A stretch of 64,000 nucleotides of DNA. Source: Pseudoips prasinana (lineage: Eukaryota; Arthropoda; Insecta; Lepidoptera; Nolidae). Location of the stretch: positions 12,537,001-12,601,000 of the forward strand of contig OX621265.1 in assembly GCA_951640165.1 (NCBI GenBank), in the 5' to 3' direction. Of this stretch, positions 1 through 13,800 are shown in pieces. Position numbers and translations under genes: made by a program. The notes under the pieces are model-generated. The model saw nothing but the letters and a program-made list of their open reading frames with translations. It made no database searches and had not been told where the DNA came from. Position 1 is the stretch's first letter. Every line of letters starts with the position of its first letter.

Positions 1-820
1 TATACATAAAAGGTGTTACAGGAATATTGATGGATCAATCACAGTCTGCCGAGTTCTCGGCGTGTAAATATAACATTTCAGCTACAATAAGAAATATATT
101 AATACAATAAGCCAGCGTTTAAGACGGTATTTAAACTTAACAAAGTAGGAGCAGATTTAACGGCATTCGATAACTTGTTGTATAGCCGCAGAGCCTATGA
201 CATGAATGCCTATGAAAATGAGAATAGTCATATATGTATTTTTATCAGTAAAAATTTACAAAATATGTTTTTTATCGTCATATCTTTTACACTACCGTGC
301 AGTGCCTGACGTGGCAGCTACTGAGAAACATTGCCAAAAAAACTCAGTAGGAATCATTTTTTTTTATTATATCAAAATCACTCAAGAATAACTCAAGGTA
401 TTGATAATTACTGCCCCTTTGAGCACTTCAAGTGTAGGCGTGTTAATTGAAATATTAATAATTTAATAGATACAATGTCTGAGTTATAATCACGTATGCA
501 TTGTTCATCAAAGGTTTTCTTAATAGCGTTTCGTACTTCGTTCAGCTAAGCGGACGGTGTAATGTAACACTGCGATAGTAACAAATAAATTTTATGTTTT
601 AGTTTTTCATGTATTAAGATGAAAACCAGCAAGTGGGTCACCTGATAGTAAGTGATCATCGCCGCCCATGGACCCTCGTAACACCAGAGGAGCCGCAAGT
701 ACATTGCCGACCTGTAAGAAAGGTATAGGCTCGCTTCTTGATCGTCGCCATGCCATACTGGGTCGGAAATAATAATAATATCTGGGGACAATGACACACA
801 GATCATCCTATCCCCAAAAA
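1..820. other. AT-rich sequence without recognised gene
   Basis: Only short spurious frames and repeat fragments. 760-815 matches the tail of SINE family B in reverse. No signal-peptide exon for the host gene was recognised here or elsewhere before 7660. Confidence 0.4.
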
Positions 821-827
821 ACCTCCG

Positions 828-848
828 CTGTGTGTGTGTGTGTGTGTG
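828..848. repeat. (TG)n microsatellite
   Basis: About ten TG units in a row. Confidence 0.85.
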
Positions 849-1502
849 GAATCGTAGCTCTCAAATGGTGAAGAGATTTTGTTTGAAGGTTGAATTGGTC
901 GGGTTCTTAGCTATGTTTGCTGAAATACGGCCCAAGATGGCCGCCTTCACAAAATGTCTCCCTCAATATTAATTTAAAATCGTCTTGAATAGTAGAATAC
1001 AAAGCACTGTGACATATGTACATATATCGGGGGTTATTTAATTTTTTTATTTATATGTTATTAACGTTCCAAGTTCAAAAGTAGACCAATTTGGCATGCA
1101 AATTTGCATTGTATTTTAACGTAAATTAGGCTCAATATCACAGTTTCGGTAGATATATGGAGTGACATTCGCCTGAAAGGTATTTGAAGTGAATCTTTTT
1201 AGGCGGCGAATTGATAAGTGGACGAGAATTGAGAGTGAAGTCTTTAGGATACGTTCATTTTAGAGCCATTTCGTAGACATGACATACAGGGAAAGAAAAG
1301 GAGAGCTATAAATCCCGACGCACGGAATTAAGCAAAGGAGAGCGACGTATACACAATGTTTAAATAAGATAGTGTTACATGCGCGCGGTGTTGTACAGAC
1401 GCTACATATGAATAGCGGAGGTTCCACACATACTTTAGGGTGCTGCACTCGCAAGTTTTAACGGTATATGTTAATTCTGTAACAACAATGAGAAAATACT
1501 GC

Positions 1503-1692
1503 ACGTGTGGCGCAGTGGCTAAGTCAGTCACCTTGCCGCTTCGTGTTGAGGGTTCGAGTGGACGCGCTGGACAACTATTCGTGTGGCCCATTAATAGTTG
1601 TTCTGAGTCTGTATGTATTTTGTGTCCGTCCGTTGTGTAAAGTACACCGCGACACAGGGATTATATTACCTAGTAAGGGCGTAGTCTTTTTA
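1503..1692 (+). mobile_element. SINE family C copy (tRNA-headed)
   Basis: Head with GTGGCGCAGTGGCTAAG and GGGTTCGAGT (A/B-box-like), body GTTCTGAGTCTG, tail with GCGACACAGGGATTA. Related copies at 10497, 23720, 39121, 45400 and (minus) 60449. Confidence 0.75.
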
Positions 1693-2684
1693 AAAAAAGA
1701 GAAAGAGAAAATGTGCTTTTATTGTTGATAATATTATACCGAGATGCTTTTTATTGGATACCTTTTGAGTCTCAAGTGGTAATGAGTGGCTTTCTTTAAC
1801 GATGCATTTTACATATATAAAGGTCTCGCTAAACTGGAATGTTTTATACAAGACACAAAGGAGTGTTATCCTAGGATCGTTCAATAAAATGTGAGAATGA
1901 CTAGGTTGAAGGGTACCTTTATGTTGTTTTATTTTAAACTTAGTCACCCTTTATTTTATATTACACTTAGAGTTAACTTAAACCTTCCCTTCTAAAGGAC
2001 TTTTCATGCTGAGTTTTCCTCCGCACCTTTCAATAGCACCTTTTTTTTCAGCACCTTCCAACCGCTGCTCTCTAAGATAAGCAGCCTTACATTTATTTAA
2101 TATATCTCTGAAATAAACATGTTTAAAATCTATATACAAGTAAATACAATTTAAGTGACTCTTTGTAATGTCAAAGTAATAGCTTTTTACTAAATGAATA
2201 TAAAGTCAAAACGGGTCTATTAAAAATATCATTTTTCGTCAGTTTGTTCCTAATTTCCGAAACGGCTAGACCGATTTTAACAGGCTATTTTATGTTGTAA
2301 AAAATTATATAATATACCATTCATTAAAAAATACTGTTCTCTAGGTGTAAACAAGTATTTCGATACACATTTAACTAAAAATAATACTAAGATTATGGAG
2401 TTGTTCTTGCATAGACTTATCCAAAATGCTACGGGAAATAATATGATTGAGTTTCATTCCTGAATGCCTAATGAACTTCGCTCATTTGCTATATTCCTTC
2501 TCCCTCACTCCTATGAAACACCTTCGTGCGAGAAAAGAACAGGAGAAGTTACAGGTTTTCTCATATAAGCTTGCTCTACATATTGCATTAGGTTTTAATT
2601 AATTTTGCCTACGTACATTGTTTGAATGAAATTTTATAAATGGTGCTGTGAATAAAGTGAGAGATATTTTTTTCAATTATTATG

Positions 2685-2925
2685 ACTAGTCCCCCCTCCC
2701 CCCCCACTTTCAACCACCACTGCAACTCCTGTAAGCCGGGATCTATATTGGCACACAATGAGATGACTCTGAGCGGTGAGGCTCAGGCATGTACTGGGGA
2801 ATTGCTTTAACTGTCTAGGATCCCGCAACGAATTTAATAAGAAAAAAACAAGGAAGGGTTAGAAAAAAGTAGTTCCACTTTCCTCCAGAGCAGAATGGGA
2901 GTGGAAGGGTAGTTAAAATAAATGT
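2685..2925. repeat. Repeat family E copy
   Basis: Shares CACCACTGCAACTCCTGTAA, GAGCGGTGAGGCTCAGGCAT and GGATCCCGCAACGAATTTAA with copies at about 8500-8690, 33965-34115 and 52500-52650. Unknown class; no coding capacity seen. Confidence 0.65.
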
Positions 2926-2989
2926 TGTTTTAGGATTTTAGCTAATTAATAATGCAATGTTTTCTCAAATTCTGACTTATTTAATTACT

Positions 2990-3475
2990 AGCTGTGCCAC
3001 GCGATTTTACCCGCGTTAAACTTTATAAATTACTAGCGGTGCCCCGCGGGTTTACCTGCGTTAAATTTTATAAATTATTATAGCGTGAAAATATGTAGCC
3101 TATATGTTGACCCGACCTCTTAGTAATATTCATGCAAAATTTGAAGTAAATCCATGCAGTACTTTTTGAGTTTAGCCCGGACATACATACCGACAAACAG
3201 ACACACAGACAAAAATTCTAAAAACTATTTTTTTGGTTTCGATATCGATTATAGATCACGCCCCAAAAATCCTTTTTAAAAAATATTCCATGTACAGTTT
3301 TGACTTTTCTACGATTTTATTATAGGTATAGATATCCTATATGTTAATCCAGGGTGTCAGCTAACTATACGCCAAATTTTATTAAAATCGCTCCAGCTCT
3401 TTAGACGTGAAGGATAACAAACATACACACTCACAATCTCACGAACTTTCGGATTTCTAATATTAGTGTGATTAT
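2990..3475 (+). repeat. Repeat family F (CTAGCTGTGCCCCGCGG type) and fragments
   Basis: A full-length-like copy at about 3035-3345 (TAGCCCGGACATACATAC, GATCACGCCCCAA, TTTGACTTTTCTACGATTTT), flanked by partial copies of related termini. The same family is at 16228, 29640, 54315 and (minus) 48000. Confidence 0.7.
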
Positions 3476-4179
3476 CTAATTAAAACAGTCTCTGTTGTGA
3501 TTTGACGGGCTTGTATGCGTGGTCGGTAAATACTTAAAAAAACACAATGAAAATGCAAAGATTTTTTTCTGAACAACACACAAGCTATACAGAAAGGTAG
3601 AAAAATAACTTAAATACGTTAAAGGAAAAGAAAGACGCTAAATTCTTCAAAACGGCTGCATATAATTTTAAATTATATATATAACAATCTAGCTAGACAG
3701 CTGCGTAATTAATTCTGGGCCTTAAGTTTAAGTTTATTTCCGACGGCCAATATATTTTGCGTGTACTATAATACCTTTGTATTTATTTTACGATTTTATT
3801 TCCGTCGGAAACAATTGATTATACAACTTTTAAGTCAAAATAAGTATTTGTAAGTAAGTTTGTAACAATGGACGGATGCCACCTGAAGAATATCGGCTTG
3901 TTTTTGTTGACTGAATTATGTTTAAGAGGAATGTATCAATTATTTTTGGTGGGTTCTGTAGATAGGAGTACATAGTATGCTAGCTGTGTCCCGCGGTTTA
4001 CCCGCGGTAAACTTTAAAAAAATATATAAATTTTCAGATATATAAGCTATAAGTATTACTACAAAGTTTTATCAAAATCCGTTCGGTAGTTTTTGCGTGA
4101 AAGAGTAACAAATATACACACATGTTTACATCCATACTCACAAATATTAGCCTCTATAATATTGGTAGGATAATTCGAT

Positions 4180-4532
4180 CTAGAGTCACGACAAACAGAT
4201 ATGTTCATGCACACAAATATCTGTCCTGGGGCTCTACCGGCTAAGTCGCCGAACATCGTTATCGTGAATGGCGTTCAACTAAGAAAAGGTTTAAAATGAC
4301 TTAATCAATCGTTAAATGGGCTTCCATGACCACATGTGACGTCATAAATGGTCTGCAATCGATTGTCAACGTTGAAGCCGATTTAAAGATTGATTAAGTC
4401 ATTTTTAACCTTTATTTATTTGAATGCCGAAAACGATGTTCGGCGACTTAGCCGGTAGAGCCCCTGGGTGGGAATCGAACCCATTGCGTGAAAGGTAAGC
4501 ATTTACCAACCACGCCAACCGGCCCGTCTATA
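4180..4532 (-). mobile_element. SINE family A copy, split by a MITE
   Basis: The minus-strand tRNA-like head (4468-4532) and body (4180-4229) are one SINE interrupted by the MITE at 4230-4462; removing the MITE and one CCTGG copy restores the CCTGGGTGGGAATCG stretch seen in other copies. Confidence 0.75.
4230..4462. mobile_element. MITE with about 30-bp terminal inverted repeats
   Basis: Termini CTCTACCGGCTAAGTCGCCG and its reverse complement, about 27-30 bp each. A 5-bp CCTGG direct repeat flanks it (4225-4229, 4463-4467). A diverged relative lies at 35028-35258. No coding capacity. Confidence 0.8.
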
Positions 4533-5020
4533 TATACTTACAATACATAGAAAACACGCAGACCAAGACCAATAGACTTGTTCATGAACACAAATATTTG
4601 CCTCGTGCGAGGATCGAACTCGTAATGGATCAGAAGGCAGTTACACCACCAAGTCAGTCATGGCGGTCGTTCCTGTTCATGTATATCATCATCATCATCA
4701 TAAAAGCTGTAAAAAAGCTGTTATGGTGATGATTTCTTATGTAAAGTTTCGTTCCAAACGTCCATTTAGAAGCTGAGCTAAAAAAGAATAAATTTTTTTA
4801 GGTACAGTTATATATTTAAAAAAAAATGGCACTTTGTTCTGCGGGACCCTAAAGCCAGCTGCCTTCGTTTGGCACACACCTGGAGCCCTCGATGAAACAA
4901 AGGCGCAGGACAATGGTGACAAATGTTTTATACATCGCTGGGCTAGGTGTTGGTGCGAGACACAAGCGGTAGCGATTCTAAAGTAGGAAATGTCATAATC
5001 GTATGTATAATTAGGTTTTA

Positions 5021-5429
5021 CTGATGATGATGTCTTCCCGGCCGAATTTCAGCCACGGCGGCCATTCTCAATGGAGATTAGCCAATTGTGCAAGACATAT
5101 TATAGAGGACAAGAAAGTGCTTGGAATGGAATGGAATAGAAAGTGCTCCTGTGTGCGCATACACAGGAGCACTTTCTATTCCATCACTTTCATGATCCGA
5201 TGGGACGACTAGCGGCACGACCGGAAAGAGGTCAGGTACAGGACCGACGGCTTTACGTGCTCTCCGAGGCACGGGGGAGTAATACCGCCAACTTCCAGAC
5301 TTCGGGCTGATACTGAGAATTCTCTTTTACAGAAAAATCCCAAAATCACTTTTTGGCCCGACCCGGGATTTGAACTCAGGATCTCATTTTCTGCGGTTGA
5401 ACACGCTACCGCTAGACCAACGAGGCAGT
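5021..5429 (-). mobile_element. SINE family D copy
   Basis: Minus-strand tRNA-like head at the right end (TGGTCTAGCGGTAGC on the minus strand) and body with CCGAATTT..CACGGCGGCC. It carries an extra palindrome at 5125-5188 not seen in the other copies. Confidence 0.75.
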
Positions 5430-5779
5430 CAATACTAGTGTTTATGTATATAATTAAACCATAAAAAATCTATTAAGTTTATATTTGACAAGTTTAGTGT
5501 ACCTACATAGTCTTTTTACACCACCAAAGGTTGACTTTTAAATAATGCCTATGGCAATTATGCAAGTCTGTTTACAATATTAATTGTGCTAAAGTTTTAA
5601 ATAAATAAAAGTAAAAATAATTATAGTGTTGTTGTGCCCTTACAGTACATGTTGAAACATAAATAATCCCATTGTAACAACATTGTAAACACAAGATTTA
5701 CAATTAATACATTGAAATTCAAATCGGAAATCCTCAACGAAGTGTAGCCAATTACACAGGTAATATTATATTTTACTAG

Positions 5780-5915
5780 TGTGTGCGAATACACAGAGGC
5801 ACTTTCTATTCCAGTACCTACTCTCTGGTCCGATGGGATGTCTAGCCACGACCGGAAAGAGTTAAGGTACTAGGGTGACGGCTCTCCATACTCTACAAAA
5901 TCCGAGCGACTGGTA
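5780..5915 (-). mobile_element. SINE family D fragment
   Basis: Matches the body of family D (ACACAGAGGCACTTTCTATT, GATGGGATGTCTAGC, ACGACCGGAAAGAGTT). The head is missing. Confidence 0.6.
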
Positions 5916-6667
5916 TTTTTTTAGGTATATAAAGTTTGTTTTAAAGAAGTCTTATATATTTAAAAAAAGTTGACGTCGTTTCTGTTTCCTAAACTAGCCA
6001 TTATTATTATTTGGAATTTTAATTTATTTTTCTCTGGTCGTGTCAATTCAAATCCAATCAAATCGTTTGATCGTTCTACCGTCACATGGTCTTGCAAATC
6101 GTATTATAAGTTATTATGATACGTATACAAGAAAGATGATAATATACAATTTCAAATAACAATGAAGAACCTCACCTTACCCGCAGGCGACTATTTAAAA
6201 TCAGTTTTTTATTTATAGATATTTAAGATTGTTAAACAACTAATCAAAAAAATATACTATACAATTAAGAATGTATGTATAATTTTGTCAATTACATTCT
6301 TCCGTAGGGAATAATTGTGACAAAACTATTCAATTTTAAATAAATGTATAATAAATATTTTAAGACACATTTAAAGTTTGATCTTGTAACTTGGACCAAA
6401 CTCTACATGTATTGAATTCTTCACAGCTGTAAATTAGTCTGTACAAACTAAAAGAACAAAGAAAATTCTAGACTGCCTAGGCCTAACTATTGTCCTAGGT
6501 CTATTGTGGCCCGTGGTCTATATATACCAATCGAAATTATAGGGCTTTTTAATTGCGGTTACTATTATAATGGGATTTGAATAAAATGGGGTTGTATTTG
6601 TAGGGTAAGTTATGATGTAAGGGCGATTATGGTAGTTGAATATTTAAGGCGATGTATTAAAGATGTG

Positions 6668-6903
6668 CTGTGTGGTGACGGCAAAGAATATCATCACCCC
6701 ATCTCATCACATGGGGGCGTAGAAATCGTCCGAGGGAATACCTGCCATAGAACGAGCAGCAGCGTTTTTCTGTGAACAATGACCATCAAACTGCGATCGC
6801 CTGCAACCCGTCTGCCAAGCGTGGTGACTATAGCATATCCCCCATTCTTTGGGGAGGCTTTTGTCCAACAGGGGACGGAATTTGCCTGACATGATGTTAA
6901 AGA
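6668..6903 (+). mobile_element. Family L element (RTE-tail SINE-like)
   Basis: Shares ATATCATCACCCCATCTCAT, ACTGCGATCGCC and a 3' tail GGGGAGGCTTTTGTCC with copies at 17527, 40590 and 47520. The tail resembles the 3' end of the RTE LINE at 61971-62972. Confidence 0.65.
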
Positions 6904-7659
6904 TATTGGTCCGGTAGTTCAATTTGTACAGTAACTATGAAACATTCTGAACTGATTTTTTTTTCTTTTGTTTATTTGAAACCACAAAAAAGTTTATAAT
7001 TATCATTAAATAAAGCTTAAATATTATACAATATTACTTACAGTAAACCCAACATGGCTGGTCACCTGATACATAAAAGAATTACAAATGGTGAGCCTGT
7101 GTTACAATTTTAGATTACTATGAAATTATCAAATGAAATATTCTTTGTACTGTTAAGTGAATATAGAATATACGTATTTTCAAATATATGTAAGATATAG
7201 TTACATAGATAGGTTAATATTTATGTGATGTGTGAGTACTTTTGTACTCGTATATTGTAGGTATCACGGTTTTACCTTTTGTTTGTAACGATTGGTTAAC
7301 TTTTATGACTGGCATCAGGCATGTTGGTTGATTGCTGACCCTACTGCAAAGCTAGAGGTCGTGGGTCCGTTCGATCCCCAGCTCGCACAAATATTTACGT
7401 GTTTTGTTTCCTCTTATGTTTGTAACAGTTGTAGTAGATATTCCCCCAGTCACAAAGAATATCAAATGATTTGTTTATGTATTCGAGTCCGAACATCATG
7501 GTGCAATGAAGTAGCGGTTAACGCACATGGAGTCGGAAACTACGTGGTTCTTGCGTTCGATTCCTACCTGTACTGAAATTTATACAACTTATTTAAAAGA
7601 TGTCTGAAACTTGTTTTCCCATAATAATGGCCTAAATAACATTACTTTTTTTCTTCCAG

Positions 7660-7804
7660 GCGGCTGCAATTTCCCGGAAGGCTGGACCGGCGGCTGGTTC
7701 CAGTCCGGCTACCCTGGACTCATCTACATCAACTCCACCAACATGCAGGGCAAGGGCGAGTGCTTCGAGACCGATTCCAACGATAAGTTCGTTGTTTACG
7801 AGAG
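7660..7804 (+). CDS. Exon 1 in window (internal exon of the cysteine-rich gene)
   Basis: Acceptor TTCTTCCAG precedes it and donor GTGAGG follows. It enters with two bases of a split Gly codon and leaves in phase 2. It encodes residues 1-48, with the [15 protein letters not shown] opening of repeat unit 1 and an NST sequon. GC content is much higher than the flanking intron. It cannot be the first coding exon because it begins in mid-codon after an acceptor. Confidence 0.92.
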
Positions 7805-10800
7805 GTGAGGACTTGCATTCCATTTTATTAACCACTTCAAAAGAAGACGGATAAACAATTCCACTGCATCTTATAAGATAACTCTACCCCAAGCAAAGCT
7901 TTATAACGGGACTAGTCTCTTCCACCATTGCAACTCCTGTAAACCAGGAAATTACACTAAGGTGGCGAGGACCAGGCATGATCCAGCAACAAATTTAACC
8001 AGTAAAAATTATAAAAAATAAAATAAAAGGTTTTTATTCACGTAGACTTTAAAAAAGCGCTTGTAAATACTCAGAACATGTTTGTAGTAATATAGTTAAG
8101 TATACATAATTATTTCTAGTTACATATAGATATTTAGGTACTGGGGTTGTTAAAATATTTATAGAATTTATTTTATAATAGTATTGATATGTTCCTAGCT
8201 TGTATAAAGTTATTGTCAAGGAGATTATGTATAGATTTAATTATCGAAATTTGTAGTTAAAGCTATATTTTACTACGAATTCAATATTATTATTAAAACG
8301 GACCTTGTGTTTATAACGACGATCCAAGAAACAAGGAGTTGAAAAAAAATTGTTCCACTTCCCTCCAGAGCAAAGTGGTAGACTTAGACTTAGTTAGTAG
8401 ACTAGAATGTTATAAAGAACCTCATAAAACAAGAGAATTGCAACTAAAGAGGCCAGCTACAAAACCACTGAGGGTGTAGTTTACGGTTCCTTTTTTTTCG
8501 AGACTGGCCCCTTCCTCTTACCCACCACTGCAACTCCTGTGAGCCAGTATCAACAGTGGCACACAATGGAATGACTCTGAGCGGTGAGGCTCAGGCATGT
8601 CCCGCGGGGAATCGCTTTAACTGTTTTGGATCCCGCAACGAATTTAATCAGAAAGAAACAAGAAGGAGTTAGAACCTCCTCCTTGTTTCTTTCTTAGTTT
8701 ACGGGCCCTATCAAGTGAGCTGTTATACTTAATCTAATAGTAGGTAAGGCAAACGCGCTTAAACGCACGGAAGTTGTTCCTTATTGCTACAAGATCCGTA
8801 TAATAAACTACTCCATATATTGGTTGGAAGCTGTGTGTTTGGGTGTGTACAATAAAGAGTATTCTATCTATCTATCGTTCTATCTGTCTACAATCGCTTT
8901 ACCTTTAATTGAGGGTTTGAAGGTGATGTTTGTTAACAAGTCAATTGTTTGTAATTTCAGGAACGAGAACTGCTACAAATGCATGGTGATACACGAGAAA
9001 CACAAATACGTGTTGCAGTATAAAGAAAGTGAGTATCAGTATTCTTCTATCAGTGGCGCAGGACCTTATTTATCATAAGTGAAGCCGATACGTTATTTGT
9101 AAAACACCAACAAACTCGCAGCCCTATATAGCTAACACCATAACAAACAGCTTTTGTTTTACAACTTTGATAATTTGTGTGATTTTATTTTCGTACAAAA
9201 ATACGTATTAATTTAATTTTCCGCCTGAATGTTTATGTAACACAAGGATTACCCCATAACCAGAACCTATACGGGGAAGGGGTGCAGCGCTAGCGCCTTT
9301 GAACTTTACGCATTTCTCGAGTCGTCAGTCGTCCATGTAAAATCATTTTTATTTTCATGTTTTGTGTTATGCCCGAACTCGTAGAACAAAATTTGGTGCG
9401 TATGGTGTTACCTATCTATTCCTGCAAGGTTGTTAGTTGTCGAATAACCCCATATAATCCAATGAGAGTGTAATTGTAATAGTTAATATCTGTCTACGGG
9501 CTGAAAGTTTATCTTGTATATATAATTAACTAGCTGTGCCCCGCGGTGTTACCCGCGTTAAATTTTATAAATTTTCTTTGCTATATACCTCACGGAGCCC
9601 GATACGTTTCCAACGAATGCAAAACCGTGGAAATCGGTTCGTGCGTTCTGGAGTTATAGCGTCAGGAAGGAAAACCCGACTTATTTTTATATAGTAGATT
9701 AACTAGAAACCACTTTGTGGTAAATTTATATGCCGTGGAAGTGGGTGCGAAGGATATACCAGCAAAATCCCTGTACAACCTATTAAAAGACAGGATTATC
9801 AAGAAGTTTCGTAAGTTGTATATTACATCGAGTATCCAAAGCGGCCTATATACCAAATTTGGCCTCTAGCCAAATTTGGGACGAACACTGAGAGACAGGA
9901 AGGTGAGCGTTGATGCATCACAGGAGCTCCCCTTAAACCTACGTCTGAGTTGCAAGTCTCAGACTCTCTCGAGCGTTCCCTTCGCCACCACGCGGTGGAC
10001 TTGGTTTCCGCACAGTCAATACATGGAATTCCAAGAATAAGGTCTCTTGAAAACAGTAGACGCTATAATATTATTGAATGGGGTCAATGCTAGTCAAGAA
10101 TGTTATTTACAATTTTACTTAATATTTTTGGTCGTAACTTTAATATATTACGAAATGTAGAGATAATGCACGTGTAAGCTTTGGTCACGTCTGATTTGAA
10201 GTCACAGCAAGGAAGCAAGAAGGGTTTAGCTGCCATTGCCGGGCGGCTAAAGCCAAAATGGGACCAGGTCAATACTTTTTGTCCTTTTATATTGTGGTCA
10301 TTTGTATTAAATTACCTTCTTGTTTTATTCCAGCTTACTGCGTGTCTCAGCCGGACTCGCTGTCTTCGATGTGCGAGTCCATCACTGGGGACGCCGCGCT
10401 CTACTCCATGTTCAGGAAGGAGCCCGCGCCTCTGCCGGAACAGTGTCCTTTCCATCCTGCCCCCTTCACATTCACGTATAGCCGGTGAGTAAGAGTGTTC
10501 GAGTCCCGCGCCGGACAACTACTTGTGTGACCCATAAATAGTTGTTCTGAGTCTGGATGTAATTTGTGTCCGTCAATTATATGTTTTTAAAGTACCCTGC
10601 GACACAGGGATTAGATTCCCTAGTGTGGGCATTGTATAAAAAATCCAGTCGCTCGATGCGGATAGCGCAAGACTGGCAATCGTGGAGATGTTGGGGAGGC
10701 CTTAGAGTTTTTGGCGCCAATGCGGAAAAAGACGCATCGAGGCTATGTTTTATTTTAAAAAACTGGTGTAAATCCGAGTTTATATGTGTAAATATGGTGG

Positions 10801-13800
10801 ATTTTTAGACATAACATCTTCGACAACGTACACAAGTGGAGGAAAGTGCGATATTTCCGTGAATTGTGATTTTCCGTGTTGTAACCAAAACTCCATAAAA
10901 GCCTCTAGTAAAGTCTCCAAGCTTTACTGGGGTTGGACAAGGACTATGTATGACTTGACTGTGACGGACCTTACTTGACAATGACGGAAATAAATGATAT
11001 AAAAATATATTTACTGAAGGCTCATAAGGCCAAAGAAGCAAGAGCCGTAAAACGGAATTAATAAAAAAAAAAGGGGAGGCCTTTGTCCATCTGTGGACGT
11101 CTTTCGGCTGATATGATGATGATACCTGTACCTTTATATACACATCCCTGGGTGTGATATTGTTTGCTGAAAAGGAAGCAGATCGGTTATGTTGCAGTTA
11201 GGTTGGTTTTTACCTACCTACAGCCCCATTTTCTTAAACAATGATAGAGTAAAAACACGCGTTGCAGAATTTTATTCTAAAATTGGTAACGCAGTTCAAT
11301 ATGCAGAATGGTGGAGGAATGACATTGCAATATTTAAGTATGATTGGAGGTCTTATCGCTTTATAGCTATCGTGTTTGTGTGGCATTAACGTATTATAGC
11401 TTCTTATCAAAAGTGCGGAGTACGCCAGGTTTTCCATAGCGGTTTTTGATGGGTCGAGATGCCCATATTCTAGATGCATTTTTAATTCAAAAGCATAGTA
11501 TATACGTGATTAAAGTAATGTTGTTTCATTTCAGTGGATCTGGTGACTGCATGAATCCGCCATCCCGCGCGGAGCAGTGCACAGACGATTCCCGTCTACT
11601 GCTACGCTACATGGCATGCCCCGATGTTCCGGGCACTGAGAGCAACGGTACATATCAATTACTCTTCTTCCATCTATCTTCACAACGAACTTGGTAAACC
11701 AGATATCCTGGTTTGCAGCAGTTTGCCGTTTTTTTACGATACAACTAGAGACAGTTCTTAGCTAATACATAGGCCCACAAAACTGTTTTAAACAGTTTGT
11801 CTGTGGACTCAGATGAGTCTGCTTGTAGTATCGTTATATATATATATATATATATATCGATTGGGCTCCTGTTTACGACTGTATCGACATAGACACCAAG
11901 GTCACGAAATTCACACAAATGTTATTAAACCTATACAACACTCATGCTCCCATCAAAAAGGTGAGGATAAAACATCCACCTGCGCCCTGGCTGTCTGATG
12001 ATATTAGACAAGTTATGTCAAAGCGAGATAAAGCTAAAAAGAAATATAAAAATAACCGCATCTGAAGAGAACTGGTGCATATATAAAAGGCTTCGGAATC
12101 GCTGCAGTCGTATGTGTAGAGATGCCAAAAGGCGCCACATTCACATCTCGATTAGTAACCTCGGTACAGCACAAGTATGGCATTTTCTAAAATCACTTGG
12201 TGTCGGTAAGGATCCTAATGACAATGTCAAGTCATCGGTTGATTTAAATGCACTTAACGCACATTTTGCTAGACCCCCGGTGATACTGGATGCCAGCACC
12301 AAGTCTTCTACTTTAAATTATCTCTCTAAGATTTCTATGCCGGTATGTACTTCTTTTTCTTTTACTGCAGTTACTGAACGAGACATTAAGAAATCCATCC
12401 AATCCATTTCCACTAAAGCAGTGGGTGACGATGGTATCCAGCTCCAAATGCTTTCGCTGATCCTTGAAGAACTTGCACCCATAATCACTCACATCATAAA
12501 CTTTTCTCTCGAGGCAAGTTCCTTCCCGTCATCCTGGAAAAAAGCCCTTGTCCTACCGCTTCCCAAAACCAAAAATCCATCTTCATTATCTCAATACCGT
12601 CCTATTTCTATCCTTCCAATCCTGTCCAAAATCCTCGAGAGTGTTGTTAGCCAACAACTCTCTCGTTACCTCTCCTCTCAAAGCCTACTAAGTCCATACC
12701 AATCAGGGTTCCGCTCTGGCCATAGCACCGTTACGGCCTTAGTGAAAATTACCGATGATGTCCGACTAGCCATGGAGCGGAAATTACTCACGGTGATGGT
12801 CTTATTGGACTTCAGTAGTGCCTTCAACTCAGTTGATTTTGATATCCTCCTTGGCATCTTATCCTCCCTTAATATCTCATCTTCAGTAACTGCATGGTTT
12901 GACTCATATCTTCGAGGACGCTCGCAGTCTATACGCTACGAAGAAGCTTCTTCTAAGTGGTGTAATCTTACTGCGGGCGTTCCTCAAGGTGGCGTACTCT
13001 CTCCTCTTCTCTTTTCTGTGTTTATTAACGCCATAACCAAAATTGTTTCCTCCAATTTCCATCTTTACGCAGACGATTTGCAGCTTTATCGACACTTTAA
13101 AGTTGAGGATATTAGTCTGGCCATTGATGCCATCAATAGTGATCTTGGGAACATTAGTGATTGGGCGAAATCTTTTGGACTCTTGGTTAACCCCACTAAA
13201 TCACAAGCAATCATTATTGGTGGCAGGCATATGTTTAGTTTGATACCTAACAACTTTATTCCACCAGTTCTTTATGACAACGTCCCCATACTTTATGCGA
13301 CACATGTTAAAAATCTTGGTGTAATAATTGACAGCAACTTATCATGGAGCACCCACGTTGCGGAAGTGAGCAGAAGGGTATACTGCTCGTTTCAGTCTCT
13401 TAAACGATTACAGAAATTCTTACCCTTCCATACTAAAGTATCCTTAGCACAGTCACTCCTAATTCCTCTTCTAGACTATGCTGATGTCTGTTTTCTGGAT
13501 GCGAATGAAGACCTTCTTAACAAGCTCGAACGTCTGCAGAATTTGTGCATTCGCTTCATTTTCGGCCTCCGTAAGTACGATCATGTGTCGGAGTTTCGGA
13601 GGCGGTTGAAGTGGCTGCCAATACGGCAACGTCGAGATTGTCACATTCTTTCCCTACTCTTCTCAATCCTTCATAACTTTAATTCTCCTGTCTATCTTCG
13701 TGAACGCTTTGAGTATTTAGTCCCTCGAGGTAAACTCTGTCGCACAGCCACGTCCTTTCTACTTCGTATGCCTTCTCACACTTCCAGCCGTTCACTCTGT

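Noticed and set aside
206..391. Signal-peptide exon of the host gene (hydrophobic 61-codon frame)
   Set aside because: No donor in the required phase was recognised at the right place and the sequence is of low complexity; the true first exon remains unknown.
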